Origin: Chara braunii
Lineage: Eukaryota; Streptophyta; Charophyceae; Charales; Characeae
Direction of reading: 5' to 3'
NCBI GenBank assembly: GCA_003427395.1
Contig: BFEA01000244.1
Location: 1,856,546 to 1,920,545, forward strand
DNA length: 64,000 nucleotides
Under the pieces are notes generated by a model that saw only the letters and a program-made list of their open reading frames with translations, did no database searches and was not told where the DNA came from. Positions 53,428 to 64,000 of this stretch are shown here, in pieces. Every line of letters starts with the position of its first letter. Position 1 is the first letter of the stretch. Made by a program: the position numbers and the translations under genes.

Positions 53428-56368
53428 CCACCCCCAGAGAAGCAACTCAAGACCAGGTTGCTATCATTCATGGGCCTAAGAGATGTGCTCTGGGTATCTA
53501 TGGTATGACCAGGTTCAAGATCATGGTTGAGCAGGCGTTCATCGCTGTGTTCCTGCTCCTAGCACTTGCAGGACAAATCCCCTGGGCCTTGAAGCTTCTC
53601 CTGCTCGTGCCCAAAGACCATGACTTCTTTGATCTTAGTGGACTGACAGTATACCGCGTGGTGTCCCCGTGGTGTAAAAAGATGTATATAGGACAAACCG
53701 TACGTGGTGCAGGGAAGCGTTGGTGGGAGCATGTACGGTGTCCAGAAACAGCGAACAAAGGGCATGTGTCGAGGTTGTATGCCTTTCTTAAGAGGTTTGG
53801 ATGGGGCAAATACCTGGCCCTTCCCTTAGCCACAGGCGTAGGCTACGACCTGGTTAGGCTAGAAGGGACCTTTATAGGAAGGTTGTCACCATCACTGGAC
53901 ACAATCGAAAAATTCGTGAGGACTAAAAACAAGGCGAGACCAGGACGGAAAGAGAGGGAGAAAATGAAAGGGGTCGGGCCGGTTAATCGAAGAGGCACAT
54001 TGATAGTCTACACGGATCTTACCACCGGGAAGAAAAACGCTTGCTTGAGTGCCCTGTTGGACGAGGCGAGTAAAGCAGGAGGGAATAACATTATGTTGCC
54101 TAGCTCAGGGGGTCAAGTCTGGGGTGAAAAGTGGTCAATTGTCAAGGGGATGTACGATACGTCTACACTACGGAATGTTGAGGGGAAGCTCCCTCTTGGG
54201 AAAGCCAAGCGCATCATGGAGGAGGGAGGCCAGTTCCGGCTCGCGCTGGTGGAAAACGCAGACAGTGCACGACTGAGGGGGAAAGACTACCTGAGACAGT
54301 TGTTGGAGATGCCCAAAAGAATAGCGAAATTAAAAAACTATGATACTCCAAAGCTGTTTTTTCCTTATACCGCAGTGCATGAGAATTCAAGACCAAGGCG
54401 ACAAGGAGGTCGTTGAAGAAGATGATCGTGGACGTCATACGAAAAAAGACAGGAGTGGAAGTTAAGAAGAAATTGAATGTGAAGGTCACATACAACCATG
54501 TGCTAAGAAAAAGGAGGATAAAAGAGACGGTTGCTGCGGTATTCGAGAACAGCAGAATCCACCCGGTGCTGAAATTGGTATTGAAGCAGCGGATCAGAGT
54601 CGTGTGGGGACGCAACAAGAATGTTCAAGAGACACTTACCAACCACTGCTTGTCAGCAAGTCAACCGGTGGTCACTTGCACATGTCAAGAAGAAACGTTA
54701 CCGAGGGAAGGAGGACACGTGTTGCTCAAAATTACGCAGTATCCTGCACTACCGAGTTTTCGTTGTAACGGAAAGAACATTTTGCAGAATATTGCTAATG
54801 TCGATCAGAAGACACTGCAGAGGGAAGTTGAGTTGGCACTCAAAGGTGTAATGAGGAGGGGAGACTTACCGGAGGTGAGGGAGACAATGTTCAAAAGTTG
54901 TATCAGTAGGGAGAGGGCGAAGAGCGCAGCGAGCACAGAGGAGGAAGCATTAGTGCTAGCGAGGAAGTTGAAGCATCTGATGACAGTGCCCGTCGATATA
55001 AATCCTGGTGACATGGTGATCATGTGTCCAACCACATATCACCACGGACTGCAGAAGATGTTTCCAATGAATGCGGCATATGAGGAAGTGATCGACAAGG
55101 GGGAGAAGGAGGTGTTAGCCCAAATCAGGAGGCTACAAGGAAAGGCAACTGGAGAAGATTGGCGCTTGGAATCCTGCAACAAAGATTGGGCAGGCGTACG
55201 TCCTCCTGAAGAATAAGGACCTCAATAGGTGGAGGCCGTTCGCACCTGCATGCGCAGATGGAGCGAAGACAGCCAGTCGGAGGTTAGCCAGGGCACTCAA
55301 ATTTCTGCTGCAGAAAGCACCAGGAGTTAGAGACTTTAACATGAAGGCTACCTCACTGGTGGTAGGTAACCTCGGTGGGTCAAGCGAGGCGGGGAAGAGG
55401 AAAGACGAGTATGGTTTTTCAATAGCAGCGAGTTATGACATCAAAGAGATGTTTACCTCTTTGCCGCACCCGACAATTATCCAAGCGGTCGACTGGTTGC
55501 TGTGTCAGTGGGAAAACAAGGGTGTAACAAGAATCAGCCTGAGCCGAAGAAGGAATGTTGTCGTCCTTAATAAAAGGAGCTCAGGACCAGGATACGTCGA
55601 TCTAAAGCTTACCATGATCAGGCAGTTAGTCACCTTCATGCTCGAGAACACTTATGTGATGAGCAAAGGGAAGATCCTGAGGCAGGTGATAAGGATCCCC
55701 ATGGGTAAGAATTCCAGCCCCCCGCTCGCCTGCATCTTGTGTGCGAGGTACGAGGCGAAATTCCTTGGAGCGTTGGGTAATGACCAGAAGTTGGTGCACG
55801 AAGTAAGGCTGGTTGATGACGTTACACTGGTGGTGAAATGCGACTTGTCGGACCTGAGCAGCATTGCGAGAGGAAGGGAGATTCAACAACTGTTCGTGAA
55901 GGCATATGGAGAGCAGTTGTTACTGATCCGAACCGATGACGACTCTAATTTTTTAGATTTTTTGGGACAAGGATCACAGCGCTACCGTGCCCCATTAGGT
56001 TTCTCATTCGACCGAAGAACAAGAACTATGAGTACATCAAGAGTGGGGAACTCTTTTTTCGCTCTTTCCAAGATTACAACTCCTACTCCGAAAAGAAAGT
56101 GAAAGTGGGTGCAATTACAACTGCTTTTCACAGGATCCAATGTCATGCTAGTCAACCGCTAATGGTCATCACCCCAGTTCTAGATATAAGTTTTGAACTC
56201 AAGCGTCGGGATTACCCCCCGACACTCTTCTTCCACACTCTGGCAAGGTTTGCTAGAGTTACCATCACCTTCTGCAAAGCATGGCAGATGCTCACCGAAG
56301 GATTGGTCCATGCACTAGACGTAGACGACATGAGGAAGATAGAACAACATTCAGAGGGAGGAGGGTGA
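53422..56368 (+). pseudogene. PLE ORF2, family 1 copy E: GIY-YIG nuclease plus RT
   Basis: GIY-YIG complete: TVYRVVSPWCKKMYIGQT (53646-53699), GKRWWEH, RLEGTFIGRLSPSLDTI (53854-53905), with Asp where relatives have Asn. It shows the linker missing from copy A. RLRGKDYLRQLLEMP near 54275-54320, frameshift near 54405, VVWGRNKNVQETL, CTCQEETLPREGGHVLLKI near 54678-54735. Frameshift before 55341, then RT: motif A SYDIKEMFTSLPH (Asp 55437-55439), IPMGKNSSPPLACILC, motif C LVDD (Asp pair 55815-55820), a frameshift near 55970, and LFFHTLARFARVTITF at the end. Not functional. Confidence 0.75.
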
Positions 56369-56799
56369 CCTGCAAGGGAAAGTGACGAGAGCCGGAAACG
56401 CCCGGTACATTGTACCGAGGTGTAACATATGTACCATAGCTGGGGTTATGTGTGGGATTAGCAACCAAATCAGATGAGTAAAGGTAGTCGGGGAACCCGA
56501 CAGCAGAGGCATAGGGCCTTATCTGGGTTAATAGACAATAGGAATGAACTAGCAGGAGACGAGTGCGTACACAGGAAGAATAGGTAGTATGGGAGGGTAG
56601 ACCTAGGGAAGGGAGGAATGTATACTAAGGGAGGAGTGGGAAGGATAGTATCGGGAATGGTATCAGCAGTAGTAGCGAGTAGATAGTACACATCGGTAGC
56701 CAGTTGCAGGCCCGTGGAGGGGCATGAGAGAAAGAAATCGGGTAGGCGCGTGTACCCTAAAGGTTTGAAAACAAAAAAACAGATGGGACGTACCTGGAC
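56226..56799 (+). repeat. Family 1 pLTR, truncated 3' copy of copy E
   Basis: Follows 43034-43616 closely and stops at GGGACGTACCTGGAC; the TATA box and hammerhead are missing. The flanking DNA from 56800 is unrelated AT-rich sequence. Confidence 0.75.
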
Positions 56800-57242
56800 A
56801 TATGCTCTACATCTATTTCTTGCCTGCGTATTTCTCATGAATCCTTTCATCAAATTAGGTATATGTGTCGTCTAGTCCCCCTAACCGTTTGCATGACTAG
56901 TGATAGCGATACCTGAAAAAGGAGAAAAGTAAATGAGAACTTTGTGTACATATCCACAAAAGAAAATACATTAAACCCCGTACGTATATCCCAAAATGAA
57001 AAGAATAAATGAGAACTCTGCAATGCGTGCATAAATATTCTTAAAAGAAAAATAGAAAAGTAGAAAGCCCTATAAGTATAAAAAAAATAAAGAAATAAAA
57101 ATTGACACAAAAATTGTTTTCGGTTTATCCCAACCTCCTAGGTGACTTTTTATCCCACGTGTAGCTTTTGACATTACGCCAGCTATGTCAGTAGTTTCTC
57201 ATGGCATTCTGTTGGATCTTTGGTTAGTGACAAACTCTCGTT
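56800..57242. other. Unassigned AT-rich stretch
   Basis: I see no gene or repeat between the truncated family 1 pLTR and the antisense RT relic. Confidence 0.5.
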
Positions 57243-57998
57243 TTATCGCTTGGACAACAATGTCTCTCTGGGGCGTCTTAGTTTCAAAAATTGTCTGTGC
57301 TTGCCCAATATTTCGAAGATAGAAAACAATTGGTACAGAGTGTGCTCTTCTGTACCCTTGGCTAACTTAACCAAGGCCCCGGGAGAGACCTCTGGGGCAA
57401 ATCCCCGGAAGTATCTTTCCATAAGCGCATACGATATAGCACCAATAGTCAAAGTTGATTTCGTTAAAGCATACTCGAGTTTTCTTTGAGTGGCATACAA
57501 AATTGTCTTCTTTGTTTTCTTATCTGAGTAACTACCAAAATCCTGCTTCCATGTGTCTCGTAGTGTTGTCGTGTTCATCGTCTCCTACACGAAATGCGAT
57601 TGGATTGGTTCGCTCGTGACATACATCCTTTTACCAATAAATGACCAACAATTGGCGTCATCATCTTTACGGATTAGTTGAGGCTCCTGTCATAATTGGC
57701 CTCGTACTGCTTCACAATCTCCATGGCCTTGACCCACGACTCAACGTTGTCATTGCATCCGACCACAATGGATATATCATCCAACATTCGCCATCCATGT
57801 ATAAGCTTCCAATCTGATCCTAGTGAAGCTAGGAGCTTGTTCCCTACCATCGCAAATGTAACTTTAATCAGGACATGGCTTGTGGTTCTTCCCATGCAGA
57901 TACCCATGGCCTACCTCATTATCTTATCTCCACATATTATAAATGCATGCTTAAGGTTGTATTTGACCATGGCCATAATGTACTCAATCTTGAGGGAT
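57243..57998 (-). pseudogene. PLE RT relic, family 4
   Basis: Minus-strand reading aligns in order with the RT of the array: KIEYIMAMVKYNLKHAFIIC, then MGICMGRTTS (array: IGVPMGKNSS), SLGSDWKLIHGWRMLDDISI with motif C MLDD (array: SLGSDQKLVHGVRFMDD), WKQDFGSYSDKKTKK (array: FQDFSSYSDKRAK), and FAPEVSPGALVKLAKGTEE (array: YPPVFFFSALARFAKGTSV). Stops interrupt at 57905 and between 57578 and 57674. The copy is more diverged than families 1-3 and is truncated upstream of 57998, so motif A and the nuclease are missing. Confidence 0.7.
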
Positions 57999-59271
57999 GT
58001 TGTTGGAGGGCATGGTGTCCCGGCCCTCCGCCTCGTAGTACCAGGCTCCCTACTTGAGAACCTCTGCGACGTTGTACCAGACTCCCTGTTTGGGGATCCC
58101 GCGGCTGCGCGGCATACCCGATCATCTAGGTTGCACCCCGTTGTGGGACCAGTCCGGTTGGCGCTACTACAGACAACAGTTTGTCTATGGCCATGGTGGC
58201 CGCCGAGGTCTCCCAGGGAAAAATGGTGCAGTTCTCTCAACTGCGCGCCAGCCTCCGTTGTCAGGATTATGGGGTGGGTACAGAGGAAGGGGAAAGGAAA
58301 AATAAGATACAAAGAAAAGGGGGAAATTTGGGAATGAAGGGTTTACTTATCATATTTGCTTCCGAATTTGGACTGCTACCTTTGGATGTCAAATCAGACA
58401 GCCCATAGCTGTAGCGGCGTTAGGATCCCTCTTTTTCCCTTGCTTTTCTGTTATTAGTTCCCCTTTAATTCACCCTTTTGAATTCTAGTCCCCCGCGTAG
58501 TCATATTGGCGGCAACGAATGGTCCAAGCTTGAATTGTGATTTGAAAGTGGGTGGCATCATGGCATGGACTGCCCGACCCTCTATTTCAGTCATCATGAG
58601 TTCGACCAGTGAGGTACTACCAACGTAGCGTCCCAAAATGGGAGCACCCGCGACTGCATCGTTAGGAGACTCATCACCTCCTCCGAAAGGTCATGAGTCC
58701 CCTCCTTACCATCAAACATGGGTACCCATCTGGGGTAGTCCGACGGCGTGTTTTGAAGAGAGTAGGGTGGTCGTTGTTGTCCCGTTATAGGACCACCGCG
58801 TCAAGCTTACAATCACTTCATGCCATGGCGAAGTGACTAGTAATTGATAGCAAAGGGATCTGCTTGTGCTGTAACCGTTGAAGTTCGGTCTTCCGTCTTC
58901 GTCACTTCGTTTTAAATTTTTATTATTGTATTGTTCCTTGAATTCTAATTACTAATGAGTATAAATTAAAAAGGCTATTTGAGTCCCTCGTTTAGAACAC
59001 GGGGATCACGATATGGGAAGAGCCTACAAAAGGTGAGAGGAGCTGATTGTTGGCTACTGGTCAGTAGGTGCACGCAAGCTACCTCGCTATCCTAACACCA
59101 CTGGTCTGAGACAGGAGGGCAGGGCAGTGAGGGCCGGTGTGGGTTGTTTGTGTGCGTGTGCACCGAGTATCGAGTTTAGGCTATCTCGGGGAACGTGCGG
59201 CTATGGCCTGTCGCAACGGGCTGCACGACTATAGGCTGAACTGCTAGAGTCTTATAACGCGCTGGTCACCG
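57999..59271. other. Unassigned stretch
   Basis: A GC-rich segment at 58000-58300 directly upstream of the family 4 relic may be another insertion; I cannot identify it. The rest shows nothing supportable. Confidence 0.4.
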
Positions 59272-59978
59272 ATGTCTGGGGAGGGGCCCTGGATTACTAC
59301 CATTCTAAACTACAACGAGGGAGATGAGGGTAAGCTAAAGATCAATGTGGAGGGAGCAAGAGAGGAGGAAATGAGCGGCCACCCGGAACTACAGGCTCCT
59401 GTTACGGAAGCCAAGAATTGGGCGAAGCGAAGGTGTGTAAGGGATGGGTCTAGGTGAGAATCTCTTATCATGAGATTGAGACCTCCACCGGGACTACGGA
59501 ACGCAAACAGGCTTACCTGGATTGGGACTCAGAGGGAGAGAGTGAGGTCAGCGCGGCGGAGACCCAGCCCTGACACGGACTGGACCAGTGGCGGAGGGAC
59601 CACCCGCCAACTGAACCTGTGGAAAACAGCCAGAGGCCACCTCGCGGCGACGGAAGGACAAGGATCACTAGGCAGCGACACAAAGAGGGAAACTCACGAC
59701 GACGAGACAAGGGGAGAACTAGGCAGTTACGATCAGCGGACGCGTGTGACGATCGAGATGAAGACAAGAGGGATTCCAGAGACAAGAGAAAGAGACTGGC
59801 CAAAGGGTTGTGCCAGGTGTTGGTGGTCATCTTAAGTCTTGCCTATGTCGTGGTGAGAACGAACTCCTGGGCATTGGCCTGGTTGGCCATTGCGCAAAGA
59901 CTCCTAGAGCGAGTAGACATCTCGAGTGAGAAAACAAGAGGAAAGGTTGTGCATGCACTCGGAACAACATACCTATGA
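59272..59978 (+). pseudogene. Unidentified coding relic, charged protein
   Basis: Frame changes link MSGEGPWITTILNYNEGDEG (59272-59455), an acidic stretch (AYLDWDSEGESEVSAAE, about 59512-59562) and an Arg/Asp-rich stretch (RDEDKRDSRDKRKRLAKGL, about 59750-59810) ending in a hydrophobic tail. The charged, low-complexity make-up resembles Gag-type proteins of mobile elements, but I recognise no motif. It may be chance frames in purine-rich DNA. Confidence 0.2.
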
Positions 59979-60684
59979 TCAACAAGGTAGCGTACTAGTA
60001 TTGGCATGCATGAAGAAAGGAGCGACTGGTGAGAAGGAGGTGCCGAAGAAATGAGGTTACACGGAGAGAGGGTGAACAGAGAGAGAGGTCAGGAAACACA
60101 CATGCTCATGACTCAGTAGGGTTGAGTGATGACAGGTGTTGAACCACTTTGTTTGTTGACGGCATCATTCTCTTGTGATTTTACGCAGACCTCAGTCGGA
60201 GGCGAAGTCTCAAACTTTTTGATACGTTTAATGAGTGCAAACCAAAGGGGAGGGGCGTAAGTTAGCCAGCGCGCGAGACACGTGTACATGAGACCCTAAG
60301 GAGGCGCATGTGTCCCTTTGTTGACATCATCACTTTAACGCAGACGGTCTGTGAAGGGGGGGAGATCCCCACTACGGGACTTCATTGGCCCTTGTGGACT
60401 GGTGAAAATTATTTTCATTGTTGCTGTAAAGCAGCTGCTTCTTGTCACGTCGAGCGATGTCAAGCAACTTATAAAGTAGCAGTTAAGGGGGCCAGCTTAC
60501 GCGAGCACTCTTTGGGAGAAACTGATCCGTGCGGGTAAGTTCGTGGCTGTGTATGCGCGGAAGGAAGCAAATGCCTATGCGCATGTTATGTCATGGGTCA
60601 GTGCCTGTGTGTGGTACTAGATATGCTTGTGTGAGACGCCTACACGGAACGAAGGGAAACACTCCTCTTGACATCACCAATTCC
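59979..60684. other. Unassigned stretch
   Basis: No gene or element is recognised. Confidence 0.5.
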
Positions 60685-61049
60685 TTGGTCTAAACCTACG
60701 TTATCGAACGTACATGTACGGGGCCTTTCCGTACGAAACGTACAGATAATATATGTACGGGAACTTGTACGCCCCCGTACGACCCGTACGGAAAAAACAA
60801 AAAACAAAAAAAAATCAGAGTCATCCAAAAAATCCTAAACAAATATATGTGATGTAACATCCCAAAACAAGCAACATTTGTCTGAGCACCATCTGCAGAT
60901 TCTTATTAGAATTGGAGAAACAAAATAAAAACAGTAAAAACAAATTAAAAAAAATCGTACGGGCCTTGAGTACGAGTAGCGTACAAGAAATCAGTACACT
61001 TTGTACTCGTATGGGGGTGAGTACGAGTCGCAACGTAGGTCTAAACCAA
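60685..61049. mobile_element. MITE candidate with about 28-bp inverted ends and CGTAC repeats
   Basis: Left end TTGGTCTAAACCTACGTT and right end (reverse complement) TTGGTTTAGACCTACGTT match over about 25-28 bases. The interior near both ends is packed with CGTAC and GTACG words, many self-complementary. Length 365 bp, no transposase. No clean target duplication was found at the edges, so the class is open. Confidence 0.6.
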
Positions 61050-62808
61050 CATTGCCCATTGTCCCTAGCTCTGTTCCTGTCGAGACAGCGTAAAGGCGAG
61101 CCAGCGAATTAATAAGACCTACTGCCCGCCAGAAACCATGAAGTCTAATTGTTACTGCTACTAAACAGTTGTGTTCGACGCCACTCGGCTAGCAACTCTT
61201 GACTTTGTTCATCTCCTCTCCGGCAAGTTGGGTTGTGATAACGAACACTAAGAAGCATTGAGCAGAGGGTCAGTAGCGTTGTCTGACCAAATACCCTTAC
61301 AAGGGTATTGGCCATGCTTTTGCAGTCAACATAGCAACGATATCGGCTACCCTGGCAGGGGCAGTCAAAAATAAAAATGTGCGCACGTTTTAGCGCGATA
61401 CTTTGAAACTATTCCTCGACCATTGAGGCCGGGGAAAACCGGTGAGAAAATCTCGTTACGTATGCACACGCGTTACTGAGAAGCGCAATCTGATGGTTAG
61501 GATTGAAAGTAATACCCTCCAACCGAAGACTTCGAGGGGTTGATTGGGTCAGGGTTATGTCAAGAAAGATCTACGACACACACTGAGACTTGATCGTCAG
61601 AACATTAGTCAGAATAAATTAATAAACGCCGAGGTCATTCAGCCAGAGCAATTATTAGTGTGTGATCATCGGGTTTGCAGTAGCGTACGGATTCCTAGCA
61701 CGTGCTTGAGCAAGTACCTTTGTCCTTACTCGTATACCGTAGGTGAAGTTGAGGCTCTCGCTTGGCCTCCCACATGTAGAGAGGCATTTGCCTCTTGGGC
61801 GGTGACATCCTAATCGCTTGACCGGTCTGAGCAACCGGTACCCCATCCCTTTCGGAGGGAAACATCATTGCGGACTCTGATATCACTCGCACAGACCTTA
61901 GACTCAAGCTACTTGAACTGGTACCCACCTACCCACCGGTACTGGGCCTCTAAAAGTGTCAACTTTTGTCTTATTTTGCTCAGCCTTAGGTACCCGGCAC
62001 ATCTATCCGTACTTTGTGTGGTATCGGTGTCGGGGCCGGTGAGTCCCGAGATAAGTCCCGACCCCTAAGAGATGGTATATGGCAGAATTGTGCACAACAG
62101 AGAAAACCAGAGGCAAGAGAGACAGAAGGGATGGAAGGCCAAAGGTACAAGTGTCGGCGCCTGGGGACCTAGAGAATGTCCTGGGCCGCCGGAACCACTG
62201 AACCAAGAAGAGACTAGCAGAATAGCAAGCGGCGAAGAGCCACAGGAAAATAGTAAAGGCGGCCCTTCTTCCTGAACGGAGAAAGACTGTCGGGAAAAGT
62301 AATGCCTTAGCCTATGTGCCGCAGAAAGAAAAGAATCGAGGAGGCCGAAAAAATAATAAGTGAGGCACTGACACGCGAGAGCGTAGCCCGGGTCAAGGGG
62401 GCCACCGGGATGCGGCATACGAAGAACCGAAGGACCACAAGCCAAGTAAAGAGTTGAGGTCGAAAAGACTAGCGGGCCGTTTGATCTCACTAGCGGTGCT
62501 AATATTTACACCGTCTAGATCTTGATCTTGATGGTGTCGTTTGCTTTACGTGATCATTCCTCATATTAGCTCATGGTCCCCTTGGGATATGTTAATTCCC
62601 TGCCACTGTCTTCGTACTAGTTCCATTTTTTTGTCCCGCCGGTAGTCCCGCCAGCGCATGTCCCAATTTTCGACTATTTTTATTTGGGCTCATTGAGTCC
62701 CCGGCATCGTCCCGGATGGCATCTAATTTTTTGGGGGGGTGACTTCCTTGTCCCGTCAGTTCCGATACCCTCCTCCCACGTGCTTCGTGTGCGCCGATTA
62801 TTCCCGGC
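61050..62808. other. Unassigned stretch
   Basis: No gene is supported. TGGTATC at 62019-62025 followed by a G-rich stretch faintly resembles an initiator-Met tRNA primer-binding site, but no paired LTRs were found. Confidence 0.4.
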
Positions 62809-62830
62809 CGCGAGATTCTCATCTCGCGGT
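62809..62830. other. Perfect hairpin, 9-bp stem
   Basis: CCGCGAGAT, loop TCTC, ATCTCGCGG. First of three hairpins within 145 bases. Confidence 0.7.
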
Positions 62831-62860
62831 TGCCAGTTACCGTCGCAATTTACCCCATGC

Positions 62861-62889
62861 CCAAGACACTCTTTTCGAGTGTCTTGGGT
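62861..62889. other. Perfect hairpin, 12-bp stem
   Basis: CCCAAGACACTC, loop TTTTC, GAGTGTCTTGGG. Confidence 0.75.
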
Positions 62890-62931
62890 GTGCCAAGGGT
62901 CATTTTTCTTTCGCCTAGGCACCCCTATGCG

Positions 62932-62951
62932 GTCCGTTATTTCTCGGACCA
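62932..62951. other. Hairpin, 6-bp stem
   Basis: GGTCCG, loop TTATTTCT, CGGACC. Confidence 0.5.
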
Positions 62952-62964
62952 CAACTGTAACCAT

Positions 62965-63265
62965 TTTCCTAATCCCACAGCCCCACAACTTGCCCCAAAT
63001 TGAAAGAAAATGAAGCGTTCAATATTGACTCCAGATGCATAAAAAACATGTGTTTTTCCTTCCCCATGCAGTCCATTGTAACCCAGACTGCAGTAGGGGT
63101 CAATTTCCTAGTCCAATTGCCCCACAACTTGCCACAAACTGAAAGAAAAAGAAGTGGCTAACTTTCAAGTGCATCCAGACTCAATATTGGCTCTAAATGC
63201 ATCTAAAACATGTGTTTTCTGTCCCATATGCAATCCGTTGTATTTCGGTTGCATGGGGCTTTAAT
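62965..63265. repeat. Tandem duplication, two units of about 150 bp
   Basis: Both units carry CCCCACAACTTGCC, AAATTGAAAGAAAA or AAACTGAAAGAAAA, CAATATTGRCTC, ATGCATM-AAAACATGTG and a CCATTGTA or CCGTTGTA word. Units start near 62965 and 63110. Confidence 0.7.
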
Positions 63266-64000
63266 TTCTTTTGATTTTTTCTGCAAAATTAAGACAAAAT
63301 TAAGGTATTTTCCAACCGCCATATCCCATAATGTATCTAGTCATGAATGTATCTCTCCAATTGACCGTTTTTTATCGTTGACACATTTTTTCTCTTTTCG
63401 TTTCTTTTGTCTTTTTTTTTTTTTTTTTTTTTTTTTTCCCCCTCCATTTTCAGAGAGTAGGGACCTGCCAGTCCCTGCTTATGGCAGTCCGTACTGACGG
63501 CCAACTCACTCACTCCCTCTCACTCCTTTTGTCTCAATTTCCTACCTTTTTTTTTTTTCTTTCTTTCTTTTTCTAGCATGTCAAGTGTCAAGTAGCCGTT
63601 AAGGTCTTTTCTAGGTCCTTCCTCTTAGTTTGGCCCTTTCTATGCCCAAATCGTGAGAGAAAAAAAAAAAAACTAACGGTAATGGAAGGGTTGCCTACTA
63701 GCGGTCCGTGATATCTCAGATTAAATAGAACCCCAAGGGGCTCAACAGAGAAAAAAGGTTGTCAAAAGAAAATCGGAGCAAAGAGGGTTAAAAATTGAGA
63801 CTAGCGGAGGCAAAATGGAGCCCCCCTTATGCATGGGGGCTTCATCATTGTAATCCGAAATATAACGACCAACTGCTGGGTCTGAATGTGGCCACAGATG
63901 GAGGGAGATCCATGGCCTAGAAAAAGACTCAACAACCACTTGACACTTGTCACATCAGAAATAAAAGAAAAGAAAAGAAAAATGAGAGAAAATTGAGAGA
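63266..64000. other. Unassigned stretch with T tracts
   Basis: Contains a T run of about 28 at 63410-63437 and shorter A and T runs. No gene is recognised. Confidence 0.5.

Larger units (their letters stand above)
43034..56799 (+). mobile_element. PLE copy E, family 1, split by nested copy D and truncated at 3' end
   Basis: Family 1 pLTR at 43034-44032, repetitive leader 44033-45169, then copy D (45170-51498), then more leader 51499-52308, ORF1, TGA, ORF2 and a truncated 3' pLTR ending at 56799. The leader repeats on both sides of D are the same family, which supports one element interrupted by D. A chance row of two separate family 1 fragments is the alternative. Confidence 0.65.

Noticed and set aside
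59150-59210. GGGGAACGTGCGG resembling the sequence after the hammerhead cut site
   Set aside because: The CTGANGA core and GAAA are not found at the right distance upstream.
62016-62040. Primer-binding-site-like TGGTATC followed by a G-rich stretch
   Set aside because: Only seven bases match the initiator-Met site, and no LTR pair, Gag or polypurine tract is placed to support it.
1-64000. tRNA, rRNA or CRISPR features
   Set aside because: I looked for T-loop words with matching stems and for regularly spaced short repeats; nothing convincing was found. A covariance-model scan was not possible here.

Overview
No host gene could be recognised. The window looks like repeat-dense intergenic DNA of a nuclear genome, probably of the green lineage: it holds Penelope-like retroelements (PLEs) with an N-terminal GIY-YIG nuclease (the Chlamys-type arrangement described mainly from green algae and protists), Ty3/gypsy relics, a Tourist/Harbinger-like MITE with TAA target duplications, and plant-type telo-box repeats. 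A large charophyte genome such as Chara is my best guess; that is inference and was not checked.

Layout. 1-4400: low-complexity and tandem repeats (G/C-biased block, two 91-bp-period arrays, a ~52-bp array, a pyrimidine tract, three copies of a hairpin unit). 4566-6199: decayed Ty3/gypsy Gag. 6560-12400: mostly featureless AT-rich DNA with microsatellites and one copy of a dispersed repeat. 12430-14250: a decayed PLE ORF1 next to an antisense Ty3/gypsy reverse transcriptase (RT) relic. 16560-16870: second copy of the dispersed repeat. 16930-23986: a whole PLE on the minus strand (family 3, copy N) with both long terminal direct repeats (pLTRs), one of them interrupted by a 499-bp MITE. 24350-56799: a head-to-tail plus-strand array of five related PLEs: copy A (family 1), B (2a), C (2b) and E (family 1), with copy D (2c) nested inside the 5' leader of E. 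57243-57998: antisense RT relic of a fourth PLE family. 57998-64000: mostly unassigned DNA with a second MITE candidate, hairpins and a tandem duplication.

How the PLEs are built. Each unit reads: pLTR (C-terminus of the polyprotein, a TATA box, a hammerhead ribozyme), then ORF1 (CCHC zinc knuckle, charged coiled coil, C-terminal helix-loop-helix module), a single in-frame TGA, then ORF2 (GIY-YIG nuclease, a CxC-containing linker, RT with an xxDD active site), then a second pLTR. All copies carry stops or frameshifts, so all are probably inactive relics.

Most notable observation: in families 1 and 2 (five copies) ORF1 ends in TGA followed at once by CGG, and the same reading frame continues with conserved protein sequence into ORF2. 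TGA-CGG is a known leaky-stop context. In family 2 a 12-bp stem with an 8-nt loop lies exactly 36 nt after the stop in all three copies and shows compensatory base changes. This points to Gag-Pol-style stop-codon readthrough in a PLE. A second pattern is that units begin at simple repeats (TTC or CT) that match a short run inside the element's own coding end.
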